DNA from: Anaerocolumna sedimenticola
GTDB lineage: Bacteria; Bacillota; Clostridia; Lachnospirales; Lachnospiraceae
DNA: 64,000 nt
Reading direction: 5' to 3'
Assembly: GCF_009931695.1 (NCBI RefSeq)
Contig: NZ_CP048000.1
Location: forward strand, 1,110,001-1,174,000
Of this stretch, positions 1 through 8,420 are shown piece by piece; the first letter of the stretch is position 1, and each line of letters starts with the position of its first letter. Under the pieces are notes generated by a model that searched no databases, was not told the origin of the DNA, and saw only the letters and a list, made by a program, of their open reading frames with translations. The translations under genes and the position numbers were made by a program.

Positions 1-21
1 TCACTTAGCTTTTGCGGAAAT
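1..21 (-). repeat. Post-terminator repeat family A, core copy 1
   Basis: A 21-bp copy of a dispersed element, which may continue beyond the window edge. It lies directly 3' of the kdgK terminator. Other cores are at 4557-4577, 10716-10736, 12371-12391 and 19254-19274, always in the same orientation and next to a hairpin. Confidence 0.7.
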
Positions 22-57
22 AAAAAAGACAAAGGATAACTAATTTATCCCTTGTCT
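21..57 (-). terminator. Intrinsic terminator of kdgK
   Basis: On the minus strand a stem starting AGACAAGGGATAA pairs with TTATCCTTTGTCT and is followed by a run of T. It sits about 40 bases past the kdgK stop. Confidence 0.8.
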
Positions 58-98
58 CTATTAAATGTTCCTAGTTTTCTACTTGAATTTCAATAAAC

Positions 99-1133
99 TT
101 ATCGATTCATTTCACTCTGATAACCGGTTCCCTTATGGCTTTCTATAATCTTATCCATTTCCTTTATATCAGTTGAGGGTAAATCACCTAATACCGTATT
201 TTTAACGGCACATGCAGCATTACCATATTCAAGAGCTTTCTGGCAATCACCATAAGCAAGCAGACCAAATAATACACCGGATACATAAGCATCCCCGCTT
301 CCGATTCGGTCAATAACCTCAATATTTTCATACGGCTCTTCACGGTAGAATTTATCCTCTTCGGCATTATATATGGTTGAACCAAAGGTATGCTTTTTCG
401 GACTGATAATTTTACGCTCCGTGGAAGCCAGAACCCCTATATTATATTCTTTAGCAAATGATTTCAAGATTTCCTTTAAATCACCGGTTCTTCCAAAAGT
501 ACGCCTTGAGGTTTCTTCTGATATAAATAAAATATCAACGTATGGCAATATACGTTCAATATATTTCTTCGCATCTGCTTCCGTCCACAAATTAGCCCTG
601 AAATTCACATCAAAAGATATGAAAGCACCTGCTTCTTTAAATTTCCTGATTAAGGTTTCTGCAGTATTACGTGTCTGCTCTGAAAGTGCTAAAGATATAC
701 CGCTGGTATGGAACAGCCTTGTGGTATGATAAATACTCTCAGGAATCTCATCCAACTTAATGCTGTTTATTGATGCATTCTTTCTATCATATACTACGGT
801 AGGTTTTCTAGGGAATACTCCGTGTTCATAATAATAGATACCCAGTCTTGCTTCCGGACTTTCATCATAAACCAGCCATTCATCACTTACACCGCAAAAG
901 CGGACATTGTTTTTTATATAAGTACCTAATTCGTTTTTGGGAAGCTTTGATATAATTCCGGTATGCAATCCCATTAATGAAATCCCGGATACAACATTTA
1001 ATTCTGCTCCGCCTGCCCTTTTTTCAAATACGGCTCCGGATATCATTCTCTCGTTTAAAGGAGATGATAATCTTAATAATAATTCTCCAAAAGCAAGCGC
1101 ATCAAATTCTTTTTTTTCCTCTGAAAACTTCAT
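99..1133 (-). CDS. kdgK: 2-keto-3-deoxygluconate kinase (PfkB sugar kinase)
   Basis: This is a 344-aa cytoplasmic PfkB-family kinase. The family signature near the C-terminus is visible at residues 275-281 (DRIGSGD), with D281 as the expected catalytic base. The N-terminal GGAELNV segment is typical of the sugar-binding side. KDG kinases phosphorylate 2-keto-3-deoxygluconate to KDPG in uronate and pectin catabolism. The specific substrate is inferred mainly from the upstream KDPG aldolase gene, which would use the product. The start is supported by GGAGG five bases before the ATG. Another PfkB hexose substrate is possible but less likely in this context. A terminator follows the gene. Confidence 0.85.
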   Translation of the reverse strand: MKFSEEKKEFDALAFGELLLRLSSPLNERMISGAVFEKRAGGAELNVVSGISLMGLHTGIISKLPKNELGTYIKNNVRFCGVSDEWLVYDESPEARLGIYYYEHGVFPRKPTVVYDRKNASINSIKLDEIPESIYHTTRLFHTSGISLALSEQTRNTAETLIRKFKEAGAFISFDVNFRANLWTEADAKKYIERILPYVDILFISEETSRRTFGRTGDLKEILKSFAKEYNIGVLASTERKIISPKKHTFGSTIYNAEEDKFYREEPYENIEVIDRIGSGDAYVSGVLFGLLAYGDCQKALEYGNAACAVKNTVLGDLPSTDIKEMDKIIESHKGTGYQSEMNR

Positions 1134-1186
1134 ATATCCTCCATGTAATACGGCAAATATTTAAACTATAACCGTTTATAAAATAA

Positions 1187-1210
1187 CAGAAGTTGCTTCT
1201 CAAACTTCTG
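1187..1210 (-). terminator. Hairpin between eda and kdgK (possible attenuator)
   Basis: CAGAAGTT pairs with AACTTCTG around a short loop, about 30 bases past the eda stop. The following sequence is only partly T-rich, so partial termination or RNA processing within the operon is more likely than full termination. Confidence 0.4.
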
Positions 1211-1238
1211 ATAAAAGGCGATATTTTCCGCCGTATAT

Positions 1239-2204
1239 TTACTTCTTCTGAATCAGGTGTACCCCAAAGCCGCCAATTTCTTCTGCTATATATATGGCAG
1301 TCATGTTACCATTATTATCATATTTTACAGTATTCATATCAAAGGTGACACCTTGCAGCTCCAGATGATAAATGGCTCTATCGATATAATTGGTCTGGAT
1401 GGCGATATGTCCATTCTTTCCTAAATAAGGTGCTTTCATTACTTCAATTCCAAGTCCGGCAAAAACAGAACTTACACCTGAGTTCTTTGTAAAACCAAAT
1501 ATTTTCTCAAAGGAGGAAGCAATATGATCCGCTTCCGATTCGTCAGAAGCATTGATACCAACATGACATAATTCGAACCCTAACATTTTGGTTACCGCTT
1601 CTTTGGTTAATTGACTTATCTTATCAAATTCACCGGCTTTGATCATTTCATCATTAACCATCCAGCTTCCGCCGCATGCTATAATTTTAGGAAAATCCAG
1701 ATAAGTAATTAAATTTTTCTCGTTAATACCTCCGGTAGGCATAAATTTCATATTAACATATGGTGCAGACATTGCTTTAATCATATTTAACCCGCCTGCT
1801 GCTTCGGCAGGAAAGAACTTAACAACTTCAAGTCCTAATTCGATTGCCTGCTCAATATCGCTGGGGTTAGAACAGCCTGGTGTGATTGGTATTCCTTTGG
1901 AAACACAGTATTTTACGATTTTAGGATTTAAGCCGGGACTTACAATAAATGTTGCACCTGCGTTTATTGCTTTATCTACCTGTTCCGTTGTAAGTACCGT
2001 TCCTGCTCCCACCAACATGTCCGGGTATTTGGAAGTCATAATACGAATCGCTTCTTCTGCTGCATCTGTTCGAAAAGTTACTTCGGCACAAGGCAGTCCG
2101 CCTTCACATAGAGCCTTCGCCAAGGGTTCGGCATCTTCCACGCGGTCCAGTTTTACTACCGGTACGATACCCATTTTTTTTATGCTCTGTAAAACATTAT
2201 TCAT
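1239..2204 (-). CDS. eda: KDPG/KHG aldolase fused to a VOC-like domain
   Basis: Residues 1-207 are a class I KDPG aldolase: the EVTFRT segment with E41, the glycine-rich GAGTV motif, and the Schiff-base lysine K129 in VVKFFPAE. The enzyme cleaves 2-keto-3-deoxy-6-phosphogluconate to pyruvate and glyceraldehyde 3-phosphate. Ordinary Eda is about 205-215 aa; this protein has 321 aa. The extra C-terminal part (about 208-321) begins with FELCHVGINAS and resembles a glyoxalase/VOC module of unknown role. The longer reading frame could begin at 2267, but the ATG at 2204 has GAGGGAG seven bases upstream and matches the family N-terminus. It precedes kdgK in the same direction. Confidence 0.88.
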   Translation of the reverse strand: MNNVLQSIKKMGIVPVVKLDRVEDAEPLAKALCEGGLPCAEVTFRTDAAEEAIRIMTSKYPDMLVGAGTVLTTEQVDKAINAGATFIVSPGLNPKIVKYCVSKGIPITPGCSNPSDIEQAIELGLEVVKFFPAEAAGGLNMIKAMSAPYVNMKFMPTGGINEKNLITYLDFPKIIACGGSWMVNDEMIKAGEFDKISQLTKEAVTKMLGFELCHVGINASDESEADHIASSFEKIFGFTKNSGVSSVFAGLGIEVMKAPYLGKNGHIAIQTNYIDRAIYHLELQGVTFDMNTVKYDNNGNMTAIYIAEEIGGFGVHLIQKK

Positions 2205-2412
2205 TTTTTTCTCCCTCTTAATAGTATTTTCAATATGTCTTATAACAACCTTGGTTTTAGTATACACTTTTGGAAAAGTAAATTCAATGTTCCAGGCATT
2301 GCTTTTTTACACAATTTTTTCTATCAATCTATTCTCTTTTATTTATTCCAAAAACAAAATTGGGCTTTGCCGGGTTAATCTTTCTAATATAAGTGTCATA
2401 AGTCTCAAATAG

Positions 2413-3108
2413 TTAAAATAAAATCTTTCCCAAATTCATAATAAAGCTTAATAGTAAATTATTATTATAAATAGTACTTAAGAAAGTATTTTCATTTATC
2501 AGCTGAAAAACAACTTCTCCCCATTTTGTACTACTCAATATAGTTATAAAAATACATCCTATCCATATTACGATTATTCCTTGCAAAAGTCCTGCCAGTA
2601 ATCCGGCCGTCTTATTCAGACCGTTTATAAGGGGTAGTTTACTGATTATATCCAAGGTTTCACAAAGTAGTGCCAGTCCAATCGTTATAAAAAGTACTAC
2701 AAGGAGGAAAACGGCTGCATTTATAATAATTCTTGCTATGGAATTTATGATATAACCTTTAAAATTCTTTACTGCCATGGCAGTATAAACATCTTTTGTA
2801 TTATTTTCTATCAGAGTATGTTTCATTATCTTAGGAAGTGGAAGTTTATTAATGAAATTAACCTGATCGGGTTTTTTTTCACCCATGTCTTTAAACTCAA
2901 TCACCTTTGAAACTTTCTCGGTAACAAATCCCATAACTTTATCATTTTTCTGAAGTTCTTTACTAATAGCCGGGCTGACCCAACTTGTTACTATAAGTGC
3001 TATTATTGTTGAAAATAGAGTAAATACAGTCCGGATAAATCCTACTCGCCGCCCGTTTAATGCATACCCGGCTAAAACTACCAATACCAATATCACCAAC
3101 CAATTCAT
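2413..3108 (-). CDS. CvpA family membrane protein
   Basis: This is a 231-aa hydrophobic protein. The N-terminal pattern, two membrane segments followed by a Gly-Arg-Arg-x-Gly-Phe turn (residues 19-24), is characteristic of the CvpA/colicin V production family. About 70 polar residues follow, and then two or three more membrane helices in the C-terminal half. CvpA proteins are inner-membrane proteins linked to envelope homeostasis, but their biochemical role is not settled. An AGGAGG-like site (CAGGAGGATATC) precedes the start. It lies 80 bases downstream of the DUF5711 gene on the same strand and may share its transcript. Confidence 0.75.
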   Translation of the reverse strand: MNWLVILVLVVLAGYALNGRRVGFIRTVFTLFSTIIALIVTSWVSPAISKELQKNDKVMGFVTEKVSKVIEFKDMGEKKPDQVNFINKLPLPKIMKHTLIENNTKDVYTAMAVKNFKGYIINSIARIIINAAVFLLVVLFITIGLALLCETLDIISKLPLINGLNKTAGLLAGLLQGIIVIWIGCIFITILSSTKWGEVVFQLINENTFLSTIYNNNLLLSFIMNLGKILF

Positions 3109-3188
3109 GATATCCTCCTGTTTTATAGAGTTTTATTTATATTGTCAATTAAGGAATTTTCTTATGTAAAGGTGACCCAAAATAATTA

Positions 3189-4373
3189 TTATTTCTTAGC
3201 TTCACTTAGTTTTACTTCTTCTATATACTGATTATCGATAATTATGTAGCTATCAATATTATTGACCGGCAGAATATAGGAAATATCGCTGTCAAAGGTA
3301 TAATGGAATTTCTCCTCTCCGTCGTTATGTAAAATAGTCCATTCTAAATTGGAATAAAGAATGACTTCATCTCCGGATACATAGATATTGTCATAATTAT
3401 AATTAATAGCCTTATCAAGTATTACATTACCTTTTAAATCATATAGGAGAATAAGGTATTTATCTTCTTTATCACCATTATCCAATACAAATCCTACGTA
3501 TTTATCACTATGGAATATACTTTTGATTTCCGACTTAAAGGTTTCTTCATATACAACTTTTGGTGTCTGGTTCATGGAATACAGGCTAAATCGGTCATCG
3601 CCAAAGGTACATACTGTGTTATTATTGATAAATTCAATATTGGGTATAATTGTCTGTCCATAATCAAAACCACCTACCACATTATCAACATAGTTTTGAC
3701 CTACCCCGCCAAAATTATAAAAGGTAACTTTATTTTGTACTTTGCCGCTGCTTATGGATAAATAACTGGTAACCAGTTTTCTTCCGTCATTTGATAAGGA
3801 AAGGTCAATGGGGAATCCGTCTTTCTCATTAATCGTTCTGGTACTTACCAGTTCTTCCCCATCTTCACTGTAAATTTTTATGTAATTTACATCATCTCCA
3901 TCCATTAATACCGCAACCACTCCCTGATTGGCTATTTCACTTTTAATTATGGGATCTGGTACATTAATTGTGGTCATTCCCCCTTCTCCATTAAATACCT
4001 CCAGAGATTTATAACCCCGGTCGCTAATGACCACATATTTATCACAGACATCTGCAATGGGATCTTTCATTTCAAATGTACCATTCCAAAGGAGATTACC
4101 TGCTCCGTCCATAGCCATGGCCCCATCCCTGCTGTAACGGAGTACCCCTGTTCCATAGCTGTCATATTTAGCTGAACTGCTGTCACTCCTTTTCGTTTTA
4201 TGGATGACCTGGTAACTTGTATAATTTTTATGTAAAATTAAATTTGCTGCAAATATAATAAAACCGATACCAGCAATTACTGAGACTATCGTTATTATGG
4301 TTACTATTTGTTTATGTTTACGTTTTCTTAGTTCATAGCTTCTTAAATCCCGTTTTTCTAATTCTATCGCCAT
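3189..4373 (-). CDS. DUF5711-type membrane-anchored beta-propeller-like protein
   Basis: This 394-aa protein has a short basic cytoplasmic N-terminus (ELRKRKHKQ), one membrane helix at about residues 23-46, and a large predicted extracytoplasmic region. That region contains repeated beta-strand-rich units with hydrophobic/aromatic-Gly-Asp patterns, such as GYKSLEVFNGEGG and SLSNDGRKLV, as in WD/PQQ-like propellers. The overall plan matches proteins annotated DUF5711 in Clostridia, whose function is unknown. It starts with ATG preceded by GGAG. It is adjacent to cvpA and a LysM membrane protein, so an envelope role is plausible but unproven. Confidence 0.65.
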   Translation of the reverse strand: MAIELEKRDLRSYELRKRKHKQIVTIITIVSVIAGIGFIIFAANLILHKNYTSYQVIHKTKRSDSSSAKYDSYGTGVLRYSRDGAMAMDGAGNLLWNGTFEMKDPIADVCDKYVVISDRGYKSLEVFNGEGGMTTINVPDPIIKSEIANQGVVAVLMDGDDVNYIKIYSEDGEELVSTRTINEKDGFPIDLSLSNDGRKLVTSYLSISSGKVQNKVTFYNFGGVGQNYVDNVVGGFDYGQTIIPNIEFINNNTVCTFGDDRFSLYSMNQTPKVVYEETFKSEIKSIFHSDKYVGFVLDNGDKEDKYLILLYDLKGNVILDKAINYNYDNIYVSGDEVILYSNLEWTILHNDGEEKFHYTFDSDISYILPVNNIDSYIIIDNQYIEEVKLSEAKK

Positions 4374-4481
4374 GATTTCTCCTTTTTGCTTCCTTTTATC
4401 TTTATTAAACTCTTTTTGTACATGTATGTTAATTATACCTTATTTGCCTCATATTGACACTAACTTTTTTATATTTTTAAA

Positions 4482-4579
4482 CCAGAAGAAACACGCTTTG
4501 CGAATTTCTTCGGTTCACGTGTGCGTTCGAATTATTGCAAGCAAGCTTGCTAATTCTCACTTTGCTTTTGCGGAAATTA
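4482..4579 (-). repeat. Long copy (98 bp) of repeat family A
   Basis: By eye this aligns over 98 bp with 10641-10738, with about 12 mismatches. It contains an internal near-palindrome (GCAAGCAAGCTTGC) and a second inverted segment (GAAACACGCTTTGCGAATTTC). The core at 4557-4577 touches a terminator hairpin. A plus-strand reading frame over this stretch is not a gene. Confidence 0.75.
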
Positions 4580-4580
4580 G

Positions 4581-4629
4581 GAAAGCTGTCAACCTGAGCT
4601 TAGGTAACCAGGCTCAATTCGACAGCTTC
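4581..4629 (-). terminator. Terminator hairpin of the LysM gene
   Basis: AAGCTGTC at 4583-4590 pairs with GACAGCTT at 4621-4628, and TGAGC/GCTCA pair inside it. The T-tract on the minus strand is short (CTTTCCT), so efficiency is uncertain. Confidence 0.6.
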
Positions 4630-4698
4630 TAATATATTATGAAACAAACATATAAATAGGAAATACTACCTGATCCGTATTTTATGTCCTAACTAAGA

Positions 4699-6129
4699 CT
4701 AAGGTACGATTAATTTCTGACCCTCATAAATTTTATTTTCATCTTCTATTCCATTTAATTTTTTAATCTCATCCATGTAACTGAATGTATTATAAAGCTG
4801 ATGACTAATGGATGCAAGAGTATCTCCTGCGTGTACGATATAATATTTTACCGGAGCCGAAGTCTGTACGGTTTCATTATCGTCCTTATTAGAATTGGAA
4901 TTATCCGCTGCACTTGCAGAATTATCGTTCTGGTCATCGGCTTTTGCAGTATCCTTTTTATTACCTGTATTATCACTTTCGGAATTATCCCCGTTCGGAA
5001 TATTATCTCCATCCGCATCGTCCGCCGGCTTATTGTCATCCTCCTCTATGGTGTTTACATTACCCTCAATTGTTTCAACCGTTGTTTCCTGTCCGTTATC
5101 CGAGCCTTGTTCCTCTTCTGCATCAGATCCTTTACCTGGTTGATTGTCCACTATGTTCTTATCATTGTCACCGGTTTGGGAATCGGCATCGGCAACCTGG
5201 GAATTCTCTTTATTCCCATCTGCAACCTGGGTATTATCCCCGGTCTGCTCACCCGTCTCTGTATTTACTGCCTCATCTAAGGTATCACCGTCATTTTGAG
5301 CTATATTGAGACTTTTGGATATGGTATTGAGGGCTGTTTCCATACTCTTCATTTTATCATAATTATCTAACATAGTCGCGGCTATAACTAACACAATGAT
5401 TGCTAATAAAGTACTGGCAGCATACAGCAGCCGAATAATACTTCTATCATCTTTAATTTCTTTCTTTTCCTGAATTACATTGCGTATTTTTCTGGTGGTA
5501 TGATCGGTGTAATTTTTTTCTTCACTTACAGCCTCCTTATTTTCCACCATATAATTCTGCATTTCTTCATTTTTTTCATAATATATGTAATAGCCATTTA
5601 ATTTTACCAACTGATTATTTTCATTTACATAAAAAGCTTCTTCCTTCTCCATACTGTCCATCTTGAGGAAGACTTTATCTGATCCCGAGAAATTCTCCAT
5701 ATGAATTTTCCGAATTTTTTCTCCGCTTTCGATAAAAAATTCCGGACCTATCAGAGACCATCCTACAATTTCCACATCGCTGAAATATCTTTTTATATTT
5801 TCGTATATACTTGTCCAACCCTCGTCAGAAAAGGCAATTCCATTACCAAAGTCCGTATTCATCATTTCTATTGCACCTTTGATGAATATATTTTTGCTTT
5901 CTTCCGTTCTTATATAATATCCAAGTAAAACAGCAATTCTGCAGCCGGAATGTTCTTTATCTGATAATTGCTTTATATAAGTCATTACATAATCTTCTAC
6001 ATAAATCACCTTATTACGAGATCCCATACTTCCTACCTGTCTAACATTTTTAGGAATCTTAATGGGCATGGTGTTAACAGGCTCTGGCTGGTTATTTATA
6101 TTTCCGCCCTTACTGTTTAAGTTGTCCAT
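4699..6129 (-). CDS. Single-pass membrane protein: MPN-like cytoplasmic domain plus extracellular LysM
   Basis: The protein has 476 aa. The C-terminal 48 residues (about 429-476) form a clear LysM module (YIVHAGDTLASIS ... YEGQKLIVP), which binds peptidoglycan. A Glu/Asp/Asn-rich spacer of roughly 170 residues leads from one membrane helix at about 232-254. The N-terminal 200 residues are predicted cytoplasmic and resemble an MPN/JAB fold: VIYVEDYVMTYI, then RIAVLLGYY, then a strand ending VEIVGWS. The metalloprotease HxH...D residues are absent, so it would be catalytically dead. The ATG at 6129 is chosen because AGGAGGG lies eight bases upstream; a frame extension to 6150 has no such site. 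Function unknown; a link between cytoplasm and cell wall is inference. Confidence 0.72.
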   Translation of the reverse strand: MDNLNSKGGNINNQPEPVNTMPIKIPKNVRQVGSMGSRNKVIYVEDYVMTYIKQLSDKEHSGCRIAVLLGYYIRTEESKNIFIKGAIEMMNTDFGNGIAFSDEGWTSIYENIKRYFSDVEIVGWSLIGPEFFIESGEKIRKIHMENFSGSDKVFLKMDSMEKEEAFYVNENNQLVKLNGYYIYYEKNEEMQNYMVENKEAVSEEKNYTDHTTRKIRNVIQEKKEIKDDRSIIRLLYAASTLLAIIVLVIAATMLDNYDKMKSMETALNTISKSLNIAQNDGDTLDEAVNTETGEQTGDNTQVADGNKENSQVADADSQTGDNDKNIVDNQPGKGSDAEEEQGSDNGQETTVETIEGNVNTIEEDDNKPADDADGDNIPNGDNSESDNTGNKKDTAKADDQNDNSASAADNSNSNKDDNETVQTSAPVKYYIVHAGDTLASISHQLYNTFSYMDEIKKLNGIEDENKIYEGQKLIVP

Positions 6130-6150
6130 AACTTTTTCCCTCCTAACCAC

Positions 6151-6458
6151 AGTCTATTTTAGACAATGATATAAATATTACTGTTGTTAATCGTATCATA
6201 GCCGTCATAAATATTATGTCAAAAGAATAAAGCAAACCTAGATATCTTACTTATTTTATATTCTCTTATTCGCCTTTTATTTTCAGGTTCTGCAATTTTT
6301 TTGCTGTATTTAATATTACCGGATGAGATTTATTACTATTCTTGGTGGAATTTGGCTTTCAAAATATTGCTATAATCTGACTATTTTACTTTTTTAAGGT
6401 AATACTTTTGTTATTACAGAATATGGTTGTAGTGTACGAGTATTAATAGGAGGTTATA
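6151..6458. other. Intergenic region between divergent LysM and yyaC genes
   Basis: This AT-rich spacer of about 308 bases must carry both promoters. TGCTATAAT near 6368-6376 looks like an extended -10 toward yyaC. No other gene or strong structure is visible. Confidence 0.4.
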
Positions 6459-7028
6459 ATGAATAGAGAGTTAGAGGCTGAAAAGAAATTATATTATTTT
6501 AATACGAAAGATCGTTATTCTGTGTATGATTTTAGCAAGACTTTACAAGAATTGATACAGAAAAACATTTATAATAAAAAGCAAATAGTTTTCTTATGTA
6601 TTGGAACTGATAGGGCAACCGGCGACTGCCTTGGACCTATTGTTGGTTATAAATTATCAAAACTTCCTCATAATATCATATTATACGGAACATTGGAGCA
6701 GCCTGTGCATGCTAAAAATCTCGGAGAAACCATGAATTACATTTATGCACATCATCAAAATGCTTTTGTAATTGCAATAGATGCCTCTTTAGGCAAATCC
6801 GGCCATATCGGTTATATTACTCTGGGGGAGGGCCCTTTATTACCAGGTGCCGGAGTTGATAAAGCTCTACCGCCGGTGGGAGATATCTTTATCACAGGTA
6901 TTGTAAATTTTTCAGGAATGTTAGACCATATGCTGCTTCAGACTACACGGCTAAATGTAGTAATGATTTTAGCAGATTATATATGCACCGGTATTAATTA
7001 CTGCTTTTATAAATTAGCTGCGGATTGA
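6459..7028 (+). CDS. yyaC: Spore protease-like protein YyaC
   Basis: This 189-aa protein matches the YyaC (DUF1256) family, which is structurally related to the germination protease and hydrogenase maturation proteases. Visible family segments are FLCIGTDRATGDCLGP (about residues 48-63), GTLEQPVHAKNL, AIDASLG and PPVGDIFITGIVN. YyaC is a conserved sporulation-associated protein of uncertain substrate. The start has AGGAGG six bases upstream of the ATG. It is monocistronic, with a strong hairpin terminator directly behind it. Its presence supports a spore-forming host. Confidence 0.88.
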   Translation: MNRELEAEKKLYYFNTKDRYSVYDFSKTLQELIQKNIYNKKQIVFLCIGTDRATGDCLGPIVGYKLSKLPHNIILYGTLEQPVHAKNLGETMNYIYAHHQNAFVIAIDASLGKSGHIGYITLGEGPLLPGAGVDKALPPVGDIFITGIVNFSGMLDHMLLQTTRLNVVMILADYICTGINYCFYKLAAD

Positions 7029-7032
7029 GGAA

Positions 7033-7080
7033 AAGCCTGTGTAGGTTAAGTTTTAAATCTTACCTAGACAGGCTTATTTT
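7033..7080. terminator. Bidirectional terminator
   Basis: AAGCCTGT-TAGGTTAAG pairs with CTTACCTA-ACAGGCTT with a loop of about eight bases, followed by T-rich sequence on the plus strand. It serves yyaC and probably also the convergent minus-strand gene ending at 7080. Confidence 0.85.
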
Positions 7081-8177
7081 TAATAATTTCCCTCTTTATA
7101 ATAACCAAGCGCTTCCGAAATCGTTTTTAAATCATTCTCAATTATAATATCAGATAATATATTTAATTTGTCTACGGACATAAATTCTTTACCCAGATAG
7201 GCTTCATATTTATTAGCTATTTCCATGGATAACACTTTAATCTTTTCTTCCGTATCTTTTATTTTAACATATACTTCACCATATTCTTTCTTCAAAGAAT
7301 TTAATTCTTCCTGACTTCTGGCTCTAATTTCATCTCCGATAACCAAACGGGTATTATTTTCAAAGGTATTCAGAGCTTCTTTCTTTTGCTCCATTATTGA
7401 TTTCAACTCATAATCCAGTTCGGATAATTCCTGGTTAAAATTATCCAGTCCATATTGGCTTTCATCCTTATCCTTTAAAATTCTCTTTCTGATTTTCTCT
7501 CTTTTTTTCTTATTTTCACCGATTTGTAAACGTATATTATAAATCCGTTTAATCGTCTGCATATGCTTATCTTTGACATTATTATCAATAAGCATATAGG
7601 AGCCGCCGAAAAATATTACGGTAATAAAATAAATTAAAATCAAATAAATCATTTTTTCATCCGGAATTACATAAAAGTAAAAGAAACAGGGAATGATCAG
7701 CAGAATTATAATTAAGGACAGTAAGATGATTGCCATATCCCCCATACCTGTTGGAAGAAATAAAGCATAAAATAACTTGGTATTACAAAAAGCAGGCACT
7801 TTCTTTTGCTTTAGTATGGCTTTCGTTTCTAATACCATCTGCCTGTACTCTTCTTTAAGCTGAGACGTCTCTGTTTCAATACGTTCAGAGATTTTCGCAC
7901 TTTTTGATTTTTCTTTTTTATTACGGATTTTTTTCGCTCTTAAACGTGTTTTTTCAAGCTGATCGTCGTAAGTCGCTTCAATTTCATCTTTTCGTTTTTT
8001 TGTAGTACTTGCAATTTCTTCAGTTATTGCTTTTTCTTTATTTTTAATGGTTTTTTCCAAACGGGATTCTTCCGATGCCAAGGCATCATTACTATCCATG
8101 TAATCATTTAACTCGGACAATATGTCCTTTAATCTGTTTACATCATCTAATCCACCGGATAATATATTACTTTCCAT
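7080..8177 (-). CDS. Coiled-coil membrane protein of unknown function
   Basis: I do not recognise this 365-aa protein. It has a Lys/Glu-rich coiled-coil arm (about residues 20-120), two hydrophobic helices separated by a short loop (about 148-205), and a second long coiled-coil arm to residue 330. The helical hairpin would place both arms in the cytoplasm. The start is supported by a GGAGG-like site before the ATG. It faces yyaC convergently and appears to be a single-gene unit. A scaffold or trafficking role is only a guess from its shape. Confidence 0.6.
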   Translation of the reverse strand: MESNILSGGLDDVNRLKDILSELNDYMDSNDALASEESRLEKTIKNKEKAITEEIASTTKKRKDEIEATYDDQLEKTRLRAKKIRNKKEKSKSAKISERIETETSQLKEEYRQMVLETKAILKQKKVPAFCNTKLFYALFLPTGMGDMAIILLSLIIILLIIPCFFYFYVIPDEKMIYLILIYFITVIFFGGSYMLIDNNVKDKHMQTIKRIYNIRLQIGENKKKREKIRKRILKDKDESQYGLDNFNQELSELDYELKSIMEQKKEALNTFENNTRLVIGDEIRARSQEELNSLKKEYGEVYVKIKDTEEKIKVLSMEIANKYEAYLGKEFMSVDKLNILSDIIIENDLKTISEALGYYKEGNY

Positions 8178-8316
8178 ATACCTTTCCTCCTATGTATTAG
8201 TTAATAGGTAATATGTTTATCAACTGTTTTTTACAAAATATCTCTATAATCGATTTTACTAGATATGACAGGAAAGGTCAATGGATATTCCAATAATGCT
8301 CCTATTTGATTAACAC

Positions 8317-8362
8317 AAAAACAGGGCTAAAGAATAAAGTACATTCTCTTTAGTCCTGTTTT
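8317..8362 (-). terminator. Terminator of the 8421-10409 chemoreceptor gene
   Basis: On the minus strand AAAACAGGACTAAAGA pairs with TCTTTAGCCCTGTTTT and is followed by further T. It lies 60 bases past the stop codon. Confidence 0.8.
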
Positions 8363-8420
8363 AATATATATTAAGCTCCCCAGCTATTTATATAAAGCAA
8401 TTTAATACGAATGTTATTAT

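Noticed and set aside
4482..4579. c-di-GMP riboswitch (GCAAAGC motif)
   Set aside because: Only the short motif matches; the repeat lies downstream of genes and lacks the GEMM three-way junction.
4372..4632. 86-codon frame on the plus strand
   Set aside because: It covers the other long copy of the same repeat and the LysM terminator; shared coding potential is not kept between the copies.
4801..5309. Long plus-strand frames opposite the LysM gene
   Set aside because: They are shadows created by the Asp/Glu/Asn-rich linker codons of the real minus-strand gene.
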